Assembly (NCBI GenBank): GCA_947685225.1
Contig: CANTUV010000008.1
Coordinates: 47,117,501 to 47,181,500 of the forward strand
DNA: 64,000 bases
DNA from: Garcia nutans
Taxonomy: Eukaryota; Streptophyta; Magnoliopsida; Malpighiales; Euphorbiaceae
Reading direction: 5' to 3'
Shown here: piece after piece, positions 21,124 through 32,281 of the stretch
Numbering within the stretch: position 1 is the first letter of the stretch
Layout: each line of letters opens with the position of its first letter
Made by a program: the position numbers and the translations under genes
Notes under the pieces: generated by a model
What the model was told of the DNA's origin: nothing
Seen by the model: only the letters and a program-made list of their open reading frames with translations
Database searches by the model: none

Positions 21124-22665
21124 CTAGTCCATGCCCAAAATCACATCATATTCCTTAAATGGCATCTCAATCAAATCCCTAAGGAACTCCTCACCCTGCA
21201 CCACTACTGCACTATCTTTGTGCACTTTACTAACAATCACACTATGCCCTAACAGATTTGTCACCAACACATCAAACCCTAGGGACTCAGCATGCACATC
21301 AGATACAGGTAAAACAGATGCACTAATATATGAATGTGTTGATCGGGGATCAATCAAAGCAAGTACTGAAGTATCAAATAAAGAAAAAGTACCAGCTATG
21401 ACTGCCGATGCATCTGGCTGCCTCTGCATAACATACATCCTCTGGGAAGATCCAACCTCCTCTGGTCTACTCTCCCTGGATGTAGCACCTCCTCTAGAAC
21501 TGAACCCTAATCTACCTCCTCTGCTGACACCCCTGCCTCCTCGACCTCCCCTCACATTAGGTCGAGAAGCTGCAGTATCAACTGACATCTGCTCTTGCCT
21601 CTCAGGACAATCTCTCACAAAGTGATCAGGGGATCCACATCTGAAGCAAACCCCTGCTACACCAGCCTTCCAACAAGGACCTCCATGTGGCCTACCACAA
21701 TGAATGCAGATGGGTAAGGTGGATCTCTGAATCATAGGGGTAGGAGCACTTGCCACTGAAGCTGTAGGTCTAAATCTCTGTCTTTGGAACTTCACTGACC
21801 TACCAGCTGATCTCTGACTTCTACTGACCCGAGGAACAAAACTACCTTTACCTCTCTTTGCAGAAGAAGACCCTGCCTCAAACTGGGGCCTCCTCACCCT
21901 AACCTCTTCCTCTGAAGTAGCTGCAATACCCTGAGCTCTCTCCACGCTCCTAGCCGCTGCCACAAGCTGGGAAAAATCTTGATATCTAGATCCAGCCACT
22001 AAACACATGATAGAGGGCCTCAATCCCTCCTCAAATCTCATGCATCTATCTATCTCATCTGATATTATGCCCCCAGCATACTGACTTAATCGAATAAACT
22101 CAACCTCATATTCAGTAACAGTCTTGTTATCTTGCTTCAAACTCAAGAACTCCATCTTCTTCATATCTTTGTACTCCCTAGGAGTATACTTCAATTCAAA
22201 TTCTCTCAGAAAGTCAGCATATGACAAGGTTGGTGAATCATCCATAGAATGGGGCACTGTCTTCCACCAGTCGTATGCATCCTTCTGCAACAAGGATCTT
22301 GCATAATCAAACTTTTCCTCTGGAGTGGCTTGCAACTGAACAAATATTCTCTGTACTTTGTCTAACCACTGCTCAGCCACTGCTGGATCAATAGTACCTA
22401 TAAAATCTTCGGCTCCATACTTCCTCAGTTTGTCATAGTGCCTCACAGATACCAAAGGCTGAGGGGGTGGTGGTTGTGGTTGCACTGGTGCTTGCCTCAA
22501 AGCTTCTACCACATGCCTAAGCCAAGCTGGCGGAACCTCCTCCCCAGCTGGTCTACCCGACACCGAAGCAGGTGCCTCCCCAACACTATCAACTCTAGCT
22601 CCATCCTCAGGAGCAACACTCTCTGCACTTCCCTCAACTGACTGACGCGAATGAGAATCCATCAC
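21124..22665 (-). CDS. Element D gag with zinc knuckle and protease start
   Basis: Open for 513 residues from an ATG about 150 bases after the primer site. It contains the gag core (KLRKYGAEDFIGTIDPAVAE, DAYDWWKTVP, DEIDRCMRFEEGLRPSIM), a basic stretch, the zinc knuckle CFRCGSPDHFVRDC at residues 340-353 (Cys340, Cys343, His348, Cys353) and a Gly/Arg-rich linker. A retropepsin-type protease motif IDPRSTHSYIS has its Asp at residue 439; the usual Gly of the D-S/P-G-S/T box is Arg here. A TAG stop follows GMD where relatives read GMDWLS, so TGG became TAG. Gag would coat the RNA in virus-like particles. Confidence 0.92.
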   Translation of the reverse strand: MMDSHSRQSVEGSAESVAPEDGARVDSVGEAPASVSGRPAGEEVPPAWLRHVVEALRQAPVQPQPPPPQPLVSVRHYDKLRKYGAEDFIGTIDPAVAEQWLDKVQRIFVQLQATPEEKFDYARSLLQKDAYDWWKTVPHSMDDSPTLSYADFLREFELKYTPREYKDMKKMEFLSLKQDNKTVTEYEVEFIRLSQYAGGIISDEIDRCMRFEEGLRPSIMCLVAGSRYQDFSQLVAAARSVERAQGIAATSEEEVRVRRPQFEAGSSSAKRGKGSFVPRVSRSQRSAGRSVKFQRQRFRPTASVASAPTPMIQRSTLPICIHCGRPHGGPCWKAGVAGVCFRCGSPDHFVRDCPERQEQMSVDTAASRPNVRGGRGGRGVSRGGRLGFSSRGGATSRESRPEEVGSSQRMYVMQRQPDASAVIAGTFSLFDTSVLALIDPRSTHSYISASVLPVSDVHAESLGFDVLVTNLLGHSVIVSKVHKDSAVVVQGEEFLRDLIEMPFKEYDVILGMD

Positions 22666-22812
22666 AACCTAAGTCTGCAAACACAGCAGATTACATCTTA
22701 TAAAAGATCAGAGATTGCCAATCCCAAACATATATGTTATTCAAAAACTCACTTTTTAAGTAAAAATATTCTTTTTCTTACATTTGACCTAGGTTGAGAA
22801 TCTCAAACCTAG

Positions 22813-22824
22813 GCTCTGATACCA
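22813..22824 (-). promoter_or_regulatory. Element D primer-binding site (tRNA-iMet)
   Basis: On the minus strand TGGTATCAGAGC, seven bases inside the 5' LTR and followed by CTAGGTTTGAG as in element A. Confidence 0.88.
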
Positions 22825-22831
22825 AAACAAT

Positions 22832-25277
22832 TGTAACACCCCCACATTCAATACATGCACACTACAAACACCACAATGTAGTATACATGCACTAAACATA
22901 GGGATGCTACGGATTTTCTTAACATTCAAAACATTTTAAATGATACTATAATCTTTCAATTGTATACATTATAGAAAAATAGGTAGTTACTTGTAATACA
23001 ATAAAATAAATAAATATATAAATACATTTAGTTAATACGCAGTGGAATTTATAAAATATTTACATATATGAAACATTTAAATCCATATTTACAAATGTGC
23101 ATATATTTACATTATAAATATTACTTTACAAAATTAAAAAGATGTAGTACATGATTGGCAAATCTCTTCTGATCTTTAAGTTCCCAAAATCAACTCTTCA
23201 TAGTCTACTCTCACTCGGTCTCGATGAATTCTCGGGTTCAACTCTATTACCTGCACGATTAAACACTATCGCGCTAAGCCAAGGGCTTAGTAAGACAAAT
23301 CATGCTAATGTTGTGCTTTAGTGCAATGCAATGCCACACACCTTTTTAATGAAATCAACATCATAGATATAAAGCTAACAACATTATTTTTGCATATCAC
23401 AAATCAATATCATATAAGCACACCACATTTCAACATCTTTTCCCATTCTTCATTAATTAATCAAGTTATCATTCATAACTCACATTAAACAAAGACAAGC
23501 ATGGGCCCAAAACACACTAATATGCCATTCAATTTTCAAAGTTAATGCTTTGGTTTTGTTATCACATTTATCAATATCATATACCCAACTAGGCTTCAAG
23601 GATTAGGTTCAACCAAGCTTCAAGGGGAGCAAAGCATGCTAAGCTTCAACCCAACTTGGCTTCAAGAACCAATCCAACCTAGCTTCAAGGGTGGTAACAT
23701 CTCAATTAGGCTTCAAGGATTCAATCCAACCTAACTTCAAGAGATTTTTACACTTATTAGGCATGCCACCAACAACAAACTCTGAAAATGGAATAACACA
23801 TTAGCCACACAATTCATTTATTATTTAGTTATCATTTCCATTCTCAATTCTCATCAACATTTAAACAAACATGCCTTCTTTCTTTCAATTGCATCATCAT
23901 AGCCAATCACAATGGCTTTACATTACATTTCATATCACACATTATCATTTACACAATTCACAATGCATATAACATACCATTGTTCAAAGCTTTAGGATCT
24001 TACACATGCATTTGTTTATGTTATTCATTGATTTAAGTGTGTTTAAAGTGTTTAGGTTTATGTTTAGGTACACAATTACCTTTGAAGAACCAAAACAATG
24101 CAAAAAGAACAAAGAATAAAAACCCTAACCAACACATTTGAGGGACACGGGCAGCCCACTTGAGGGACACGGCTAAGCTTGTGGCCGTGTCTCTCAACCA
24201 CCAATTCCAGTAGCAAACACGGGCATAGGACACGGCCAAGCTTGTGGCCGTGTCTCCCAATACCAAAATCCAGTAGTGAACACGGCTAAGGGACACGGCC
24301 GTGTCACTCAAAAACCAAACCAACACGCCCAAATTCTTTTGGCTTGGCCGTGTCTCTCCTTTCTTTTGGCCGTGTCACTTAAGAAGAAAACCCTAATTTT
24401 TGCCAATCCTCTTCTAAATGCATTTTAACACCTTATGCACATCACAAACTCAGTCAAATAAATGTAATTAAAGCTATTAACACTTATTTTGCATGTTTAA
24501 CACAATATTCACATTAACCATACATTAAATCATTCACCAAATCCCAAACCCTAAAACCAACTTCTTCCACTATCAACATCCACTTAACCATACAATCTTT
24601 ACAACCAAACCAACACCAATTCCATCTTTTAACTTACAATCAATTTTAACCCTTGTAAACACATATCAAACACACCAAATCATCACATCAACAAATCACA
24701 ATTTACCTTAGACACAACTTCAAAATTAATAAAGGAAATCAAGAGATTTCTTACCTTAAATGAAGAAATTCCACAAATCTCTAACCAAATCCCTTGATTC
24801 TTCTTCAATTTGAGTAGAGAACTTCAAACACCTCTCTAGCTCTCTTGTGCCCTTTTGTCTTTGGAGGAGCCGGCCACTACCAACAAGAAGAAGAGAAAAA
24901 TAATGAAGAACAAAGTCAATCTTCCTTTTAATCTCCACCGAGTAATTTTAACAAGACAATTATCAACATGCCCTCATCCATTTAACTAACCTCTTGTCTC
25001 TTATATGCCCATATATGTAATTTCACATGCCACATAAAAATATCCTCTTGCATTGACCAACCCTTTTGACTTAGGTATATGTTAATTATATCATCATATA
25101 AACAACATATAAACTTGTCTCTAAACCCTCTTTCTTTCCCAAAACACATATACATAAGCATTCTCTTCTCAATTTCTTTTCTTATCACATAATATATACA
25201 TTCAATCCAATATAACACAACAACAACAACAACAACAACATAATCAAAACTTCTAGGGCATACATGAGGATATTACA
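22832..25277 (-). repeat. Element D 5' LTR
   Basis: 2446 bases, matching 15519-17971 with few substitutions, mostly C/T or G/A. The GACACG/CGTGTC array is at 24140-24380, with the perfect palindrome at 24292-24305. The LTR should carry the promoter; I could not pick out a TATA box with confidence. Confidence 0.93.
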
Positions 25278-25282
25278 GAAGT

Positions 25283-27082
25283 AGCCTCCTTTACAGGTCT
25301 TAATATTATAAAATTCTTAAATATAATAATATTATCCATATTACACATAATAATTAAAAGAAATCATCATTATATTAAAATCAAAGCAATGTCCAAACAA
25401 AGAAAATAAATGGACACCCATCCGAAGATGGAAACATGTCCTTACATCACATGCCTAAATAGGACATCCACCGAAAGGTAGAAACATGCCCTTTACATTG
25501 GTTCTAAAGTAGAAAAGCAAATTAAATTACATGATATTTAACTAATGAGGTACCCACCAAGTGGAAACATACCTCTTACAACATTTGGAAATCAAAATAA
25601 ATTGATAAAAGTAAATAACCATTCATAATACATAAATTATTCATCAAAGGTACTAAATATCAATAAAAAGTAAACATCCATCCATGATAAATAAAATAAA
25701 CCAAGCATTGAATTTAAATAAATTAAAGCATAAGAAATAAAACCAAGCATGATCAAATATAGAATTGCATAAAGCAAATAAAAAGTTCAAATTATAGCTA
25801 CTATTTCCATTTAGGGTTCTTTATCTCATGTGTTAAGGTTTTGGAATTCATAAAATTAAGCTACTGTGACTTTTTTTTATAGAATTAAAATTGATTGAGG
25901 TTTTATATTTTAAAAGGTTAGTAAAACTCTTTGATTAAACAAATTAAGGTTTGAATGATGAAATCATGAAACTAGGGTTTTAGACACTTTAAAAATACTT
26001 TTGATTCATGGTTTTAAATGGTGAGTCATTGTGCTTTTAAGTTACTGTGTAAAATTAAAGTATTTATGGTTTTATGGTTTTTTAATGTTTTAAAGGATTA
26101 AGGTTTAGAAAAAGTTAGGGTTTAAAGTTTTAATGGAGTTAGAGTTTAATATTTTAGGTTTAGAAGTTGAATTAGGGTTTTAGGATTTTAAAATTAGGGT
26201 CTCGGGTGATGAATTTGAATTAGGGTTTAGAAAGATAATTTCATGATTTCATGAGGTTTTATGAATTTAAACAAACGGATTAAAGTTTTTATAAATAGAA
26301 AAGATGTTTTTTGGAAGAAACAGAACCTAAAGAGATAAAGATTTTAACTTTTGAAAAACACAAAATCCTAGATTTAGCTACTGTGAAAAAATATAAAGAA
26401 ATTAGAATTTCATACCTTATTTTGTATGTTGCACCAAAATTGCTTCTTGGATGAACAAGCTCAAAAGACCAGCCTTTTTTCCTTTTCAATCCCTTAAATC
26501 GTGTTTCTGCTACTTTAAAAATCAATTGAATTCAAGCTTTTCCTTCACGGATTTGGATTTTCTTTTTCACTGTCCCTTTTGGCCTCCTTTAATTTCATTG
26601 CCTTTGGTCTTTATTTATAGTGGTTTGATATGGTTTATTCCTAATTAGTCACGGCAAGTAGTATTAATAAGAAAAGGAACCCAAAACCTAATTGAATTAG
26701 GTTTCAAAAAATTTGAGTCGGAAAAATTGCGCCGCCGAAAAAAATTGCCGCAGGAAAAAAATGCGCTGGCAAAAAAATCTGTCGCAGGAAACTACTGCAG
26801 TGGGCGAGCTGCGGGCGTCGCCCGTAGGCAATTTCTGTGGGCAAAATGCCCACAGGCCCGCGTGATGATTTTTTCATCACCGATTTTTTTGACGACGATT
26901 TTTATTTTTATTTTTATTTTTTGACTTTTATTTGTTTATTTTTATTTTTTATTAATAAAAAATTAGATACTAAGGCAAAAATTATTTAACAAAAATTATT
27001 TTGGACCAATTAGATAACAAAAATCATTTTGGACTAAATAAAATATATTGGACCGGACCGGGTCAAAAATTAAGGGTCTACA
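25283..27082 (-). repeat. Element E 3' LTR, proximal part (after D insertion)
   Basis: Continues the LTR started at 15306; the joined order matches 36330 onward. The end ttaagggtctaca is the TGTAGACCCTTAA start of the LTR on the minus strand. It lacks about 170 bases present in the other LTR at about 37366-37530. It contains gggcaaaatgccc inside the perfect inverted repeat at 26835-26855. No gene; the short open frames here are chance. Confidence 0.88.
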
Positions 27083-27100
27083 GTTTGCCCCCTGCTTGAA
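27083..27100 (-). promoter_or_regulatory. Element E polypurine tract
   Basis: On the minus strand agcagggggcaaac lies directly before the TGTAGACCC start of the 3' LTR. This fixes the minus orientation of E together with the primer site at the other end. Confidence 0.8.
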
Positions 27101-27171
27101 TGATCTGAAACCTTAGTGAAAGAGAGTGAAAAGTAATAAGACTTAATTTTTGAGACGGTTGAGGTTTTGGA

Positions 27172-27520
27172 TTCTGGACCCGGTTTGAGCTGTGGACTCA
27201 AGGATAAATTCTAGGTTCTATACCTAAGGAAAATTTGGGTTCTGGACTCGACTCGAGTTCTGGACTCAAGGATAATTCTAGGTTCTCGACCTAAGGAAAA
27301 TTTGGGTTCTGGACTTGGTTCGAGTTATGGACTCAAGGATAATTCTAGGTTCTAGACCTAAGGAAAATTTGGGTTCTGGACCCGAGCTAAGTTCTGGACT
27401 TAAAAGAGATTCTAAGTTCTGGACCTAAGGGAAAAATTTGGGTTCTGGACCCGGTTCGAGTTTTGGACTCAAGGAAGATTCTAGGTTCTAGACCTAAGGA
27501 AGATTTGGGTTCTGGACCCG
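27172..27520. repeat. Tandem array 1 in element E 3' region, unit about 65 bases
   Basis: About five and a half copies of a unit built from gggttctggacccggttcga, gttctggactcaagg and ttctaggttctagacctaag, with small length changes. It lies next to the polypurine tract, where Ogre/Tat elements are known to carry variable tandem repeats. Confidence 0.85.
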
Positions 27521-27525
27521 AAAGG

Positions 27526-27790
27526 TTTGGATACTTGATACTAAACTAGATTGGGATACTCAATCCTAACAAGATTTGGATACTCGATCCTAAATTATAT
27601 TGGGATACTCGATCTAAACTGGATTTGGATACTCGATCCTAAATTGGACTTGGATACTTGATCCTAACTGGACTTGGATACTCGATCCTAAGTCAGATTG
27701 GGACACTCGATCCTAAATTGGGTTCGAATACTCGATCCTAAACTTGATTTGGATACTCGATCCTAACTAGATTTGGATACTCGATGCTAA
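27526..27790. repeat. Tandem array 2 in element E 3' region, unit about 25 bases
   Basis: Eleven copies of a unit around ttggatactcgatcctaa, with spacers of a few bases between copies. Directly follows array 1. Confidence 0.85.
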
Positions 27791-28080
27791 ATCGAGATTA
27801 GGTACTTGGACCCGAGATTGAATTTGATTTGGGTATTTGGACCCGAGATTAGATTTGATTTGGGTACTTGAACCCAAAATTTATTTGATTTGGGTACTTG
27901 GACCCGAGATTGATTGAATTTGGGTACTTGGACCCGAAATTGATTTGATTTGGGTACTTGGACCTGAGATTGGGTGCTTGGACCTGAGATTGATTTGATT
28001 TGGGTACTTGGACCCGAGAATGGGAGCTTGGACTTGAGATTGATTTGAATTTGGGTGCTTGGACCCGAGATTGAGTTTGA
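27791..28080. repeat. Tandem array 3 in element E 3' region, unit about 30 bases
   Basis: Ten copies of a unit around tttgggtacttggacccgag with a variable gattgattt spacer. The open frame on the minus strand here is a product of the repeat and not a gene. Confidence 0.85.
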
Positions 28081-28140
28081 CTGACCTTTTATCATTTGAG
28101 AAATCTGACTGCTCCGGTTATTCTATGCATTGTGATTTTT

Positions 28141-28355
28141 CACCCTCAAAATGGATCTTCATCCTTTGAGATCGAGTCTTCATCCTTGAAAATGAATCTT
28201 CATCTTTTGACATCGAGTCTTTACCCTTAAAAAAAATGGATCTTCATCCTTTGAGATTGGGTCTTCACCCTTGCGAATGGATCTTCATCCTTTGAGATTG
28301 GGTCTTTACCCTTGAAACATGGGTCTTTATCCATTGGACGTTGGGTCTTTACCCT
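28141..28355. repeat. Tandem array 4 in element E 3' region, unit about 45 bases
   Basis: About five copies of a unit made of ggatcttcatcctttgagat and a gggtcttcacccttga partner, the halves themselves being related. Confidence 0.8.
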
Positions 28356-29134
28356 AGCTTCAGCTCTTTTAGCTAGATTGGTCTTTTGTCTTTTGCATCT
28401 TCATTCTTTTGAGAGTTCTAATGTTCTATTCTTTTGTTCTTCCTTTTTGGAAAGATTTAGCTATTTTTAATTGGACCTTATATCCTCTCCTTGCCCCCCT
28501 GTGTGGCAAAATATTTGTAAGTGAGTTTAAAAATATTTGGTATATAAACTCAAAAAATTGAAAAGGAGAAATTTTGCCCCCTGTGTAGGCTCAAACCAAA
28601 GATTTTATCCATGCAAGCTTTGATTGATGTTTTTGTCATCTAGTTCTTCACACAAGCACATATTTCTTCTCTTTGCAAAATTACTGGAGCTTTCTCAAGC
28701 AATGGGCTTTCCATGCCCCCTTGATTTCACTTCACAGAGTATTTGCTGTTCACTTTGATAAAGAATAGAAAATACAAAACAAGAAAGTGCGATGTGATAT
28801 GCTCATGTATGCATGATATGCATGAATAATACTTACAATTGTTCCATCGACTCACAGACCGAGGTGATCAGTAGAAGCATTCTCATTGGTTCCGTTTTGA
28901 CTCTTATTCAAGTCTTGCATTGGAATGATCGAACGCTTTGCATTTATGGCTTTTATTCTTCAAGATGTTGAAAACATGAGTGGTGGAGACCCTAAGCAGC
29001 AGAGTCAGGGATGCATCCATAGCATGTCAGCTGATAGCTTCTTCATGACCTTGCCAATAATCATTTCCTTTGCCCAATGTGTCCTTTGGAATGTTCAACA
29101 TACTTCCCTTAACTTGAAGGCTTTGTATGACAAA

Positions 29135-29300
29135 AACATTTTTTTATTTGATTTTTTGAATTTTAATTTTGAAATCAAATGTTGGCTTTGCCAAATTAAT
29201 GTCAATGTGCCTCAGGACTTGATTTTCCAAATTAACATATCTACAACATGACAACCCTAGTTACCATACTAAACTCATGAATCATTTCTATTTAAGCAAG
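29135..29300 (+). repeat. Dispersed segment shared with 3760-3925
   Basis: Second copy of the roughly 160-base segment described at 3760, same orientation. Here it lies inside element E and antisense to it. In the first locus it follows the PMD stop codon by about 100 bases; here no PMD sequence remains upstream. Confidence 0.7.
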
Positions 29301-29974
29301 AATTGTTGCACTTTAGATAGGCACATACACATTACTTGACCAAAGGTCTCATTTGAGGTTAAATATTGTCTATCTCATATGCATGCTTATCCAAACTATC
29401 TCCACTAATAGACTCTACCTACTAAGAGAGATCAACAGGTCTTTGATAGGCTTGAAATGGGGTCTATAAGGCACATGGGTTAAATGAAGGCTATTTTGAG
29501 ATAGGAGCTGATGTGACACAATGGACAAACCCTCACACTATAAATTTCTTGTTTGAATTTTAGATAGTTGGGAGCAATCTTGCTAGACTCCAAATACATT
29601 CTATATCTTCTTGGCATTAATCTAGATCTTGATTAGGACATTCTTTGCCCTTGCAAAAAGTTTAAGACTCAAATTTGTTTCCTTTCTTCTTTTCTCTTTT
29701 CTTTTTTTTTTCTTTATTTTTCTTACTCTTCCCTTTTTTCTCTTTCCTTACTCTCCCCTTTCTTTTATCATTTTGTCATTCTTTCTTGTAGGACTATCAA
29801 GTATAGAACTTTCAAGAACTGGATAGTCTTCCTCCTTTTCTCCAATTTTGGATTGAATCTTTAGTTGGGTTGGACCAATTCAAGTCAAACCATCCTTATA
29901 AACCAAATGGAAGCCTTTCGCTGCTTTAGGTAAAAGAAAACTCAGTTGGCTTTCTGAACTGCCTTTTTAGGTTT

Positions 29975-30095
29975 TATTTTCTTTCTTTTCTTTTCTTTTC
30001 TCTTCTTTTCTCTTTTTTCTTTCTTTTTTCTTTCTTTTTCTCTTTTTCTTTCTTTTTCTTTCTTTTTCTTTCTTTTTCTTTCTTTCTTTCCTTTT
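29975..30095. repeat. TTTCTTTTTC microsatellite
   Basis: A pyrimidine tract of about 120 bases with TTTCTT/TTTTC units and no A or G apart from single interruptions. Confidence 0.85.
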
Positions 30096-30892
30096 TTGGT
30101 TCTAGCTCAAATAGAGTTGTCTTGTTTGTACCAACTTGGGCTTCCAATAATGGATAAGTGGAGTAACATAAATCTTCTTTAATAGGGATAAATCATTTGT
30201 CACTCTTATATTGTCTTGATATATTTGAGATATTAGGAAAACATCAACTACCCTTATGGTCTTGAAAACATCAATTATCTTTATGGTCTTGAGAACTTCA
30301 ACTATCTTCATGGTATTGACTATTCATTGCTTTCTTTGATCTTCTTGCCTCTTCATATTAGTGATCATAAGATTTGTCAAAAGTATCACAACAGCTCAGG
30401 GTAAATTGTTGAGGTTATATGCAAATGAAAAGAAAGCTAAAATTTTATGAAGGCTCAAAGGGACAACTAGAGATTGATATTTAATGGGTGGATACTAGTT
30501 GTTGGCTAACCAAACAATGCCTAGATCATTTATTTCTTAAATAAGTAGAGTTCAATTTCACCTCGAAAGTTTGTCAAAGCATGTTCTAAGACTGACTAGG
30601 ACCTAGACAAAGGTAATTATGCAGGAGCCCTCTCTAAGTAAGCATACACAACTCAATGCTATAGAGCAATTCCCTCACCTAGTAAAGTCATTCAAGTCAT
30701 GATGCCTAGACACATTAATTTATAAACATCAAGCTAAATTCCTCATTGGTTGAGCACCAAATGAACAAAGACCAACAAGATTTTGATGAAAGTAATTTAT
30801 TGAAACAGACTTGAAAAACATAATTGTTCAAAATATTAAAGAAAGTAAAATTGAAAAGCAACATTCAAGCTAAGGAAAGTTCGTTGAGTTAG

Positions 30893-32281
30893 GCTTCATT
30901 TCCTTTCATATCTTCAATATCCCCATCTTGAAAGGATAATAAAATAAAATCTTCTTCCAATCCTTTTCCCACCATGAAGATTGCCGGTGGAGGTACTCTA
31001 TTGAACCTTGATAATGGATTATCTTTGGTGTTGGGCTTATCCGGCTCAGGTAGCTTGCCACTATCGATTAGGTCTTGGATCTCATGCCTTAGACGAGCAC
31101 ATTTATCTGTTTCATGTCCTCGCTTTTGATGAAATTAACAGAAGGCCTCAGCATTGAAGTTTGGTGGCAATGGATTATGTAAAGGTCGAGGAGCCAACGA
31201 TTGTAACAATCCTTTCTTTTGCAGCTTGCTAAAAACCCAAGATAGAGGTTTCCCCAATTCTAAGAATTGTCTTTTATTCCCTTGACCGGTTACATTAACA
31301 TCAACTTCTTTTGGTGTGCTTTGATGGTTAGGCTGGTTGTTCCCTTTCTCATTCCTTTTTATTGAAAAATGATTCTTCTCCCTTTCCCACTCTTCAATTT
31401 GTAGACCAGCTTGGAGAAGATCTTTGAAATCCCTTATAAGGGTGAGAGACATACTTTCACGAAGATTGGGCAGGACACCTCTCACGATCATCCTTATTTG
31501 ATCGGATTCATCGGGCCTCTTCTTGAGCAAAGCAGCCTTATTTCTCCATCTCTTGACATAATCTATAAAATTCTCATTCGGCCTTTGCCTAATGGACTCC
31601 ACTTCCATTAAGGTAACTTCCAACTCAACATTATATCCATATTGTTGGATGAAGGCTTTGTAAAGTAGATCCCAACTCTTTTATGTTCCTTCATCTAATG
31701 TATTGAACCAATTTTGGACAACAGGGTCTAATGGGAGCATGAAGTACCTTAGGGTGTGAGCCTTAGTAGCTCAGGCAGATTGCATGGCAGTGATATACTG
31801 CTTCACATGGAGATGAGGATTTTCGGTACCATTGTACTTGGCAAAAGATGGCATCTTGAACTTGTACGGGACTTCTTCACCTAGCTCAAACAATTTGTCG
31901 ATCTCGGACACCTCTTCGGTTTTCAATTTCTACTCAAATTTCTTTTCTAAATCAGTAATCATCTTTTTCAACATCAGAAGTCTTAGTCTTTTCAATAGTT
32001 GCCTTCTTAACAACCTTCGGCTCCTTTTTTTCTTGAAGATCTTGGTAGTATTGAGCCCAATCATCATCATCAATGATCACCTTATCATCATCAAAAGCTA
32101 CTTCATCAATTTTAGCCTTCCCCTTGACTTTCTTGGTGCTAGCAGATGCTTCGGCATTGTTTCCTAAAATTGCAGCTAGTTGATTCTTTATGGTCTCGAC
32201 CATGGCCTCTTTTATTTCTTCCATCTTGGCATTAAGGGCATCATCCACCATTTTTTGAATTTGTTCGGGCTCCATTATTTT
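30893..32281 (-). pseudogene. Element E gag (Ogre/Tat type), broken
   Basis: Begins near MEPEQIQKMVDDALNAKMEE. The gag core has KMPSFAKYNGTENPHLHVKQ, RYFMLPLDPVVQNWFNTLDE and NENFIDYVKRWRNKAALLKK. A zinc-finger-like end has C, a stop, FHQKRGHETDKC and then LRHEIQDLIDSGKLPEP, typical of Tat-lineage gag. Lesions: a frameshift near 31955, TAG after KKFE, TGA after QSA, TAA after EGT and TAA inside the finger. Each stop could be one C-to-T step from CAG, CGA or CAA. Coding ends near DIEDMKGNEA at about 30893, and no pol follows. Confidence 0.82.

Larger units (their letters stand above)
15519..25277 (-). mobile_element. Element D: complete Tekay-like Ty3/gypsy element, nearly intact
   Basis: A 9759-base element flanked by the target duplication GAAGT (15514-15518, 25278-25282). 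LTRs at 15519-17971 and 22832-25277 differ at only about one base in a hundred by eye. It has an initiator-Met primer site, a purine tract and one gag-pol reading frame with gag, zinc knuckle, protease, RT, RNase H, integrase and chromodomain. Three lesions break the frame: TAG at 21124-21126, one extra base in the T-run at 20208-20212 and TAA at 18654-18656. It is the youngest full element in the window and lies inside the 3' LTR of element E. Confidence 0.95.
28356..30892. other. Element E 3' region without recognised genes
   Basis: This is where pol would be expected after gag on the minus strand, but no RT, RNase H or integrase motif is visible in any frame. It contains the strings ttgccccctgtgt (28480-28585), common near Ogre LTRs, the segment 29135-29300 shared with 3760-3925, a TTTCT-rich microsatellite at 29975-30095, and three copies of a 27-base unit (cttgaaaacatcaactatct type) at 30237-30312. 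Confidence 0.6.

Noticed and set aside
27787..28095. 102-residue open frame on the minus strand with repeated VQVPKSN-type units
   Set aside because: It is a translation of tandem array 3, with no independent sign of coding.
29629..29826. 65-residue Phe/Leu-rich open frame that could pass for a membrane protein
   Set aside because: It comes from a T-rich low-complexity tract within element E and has no support beyond composition.
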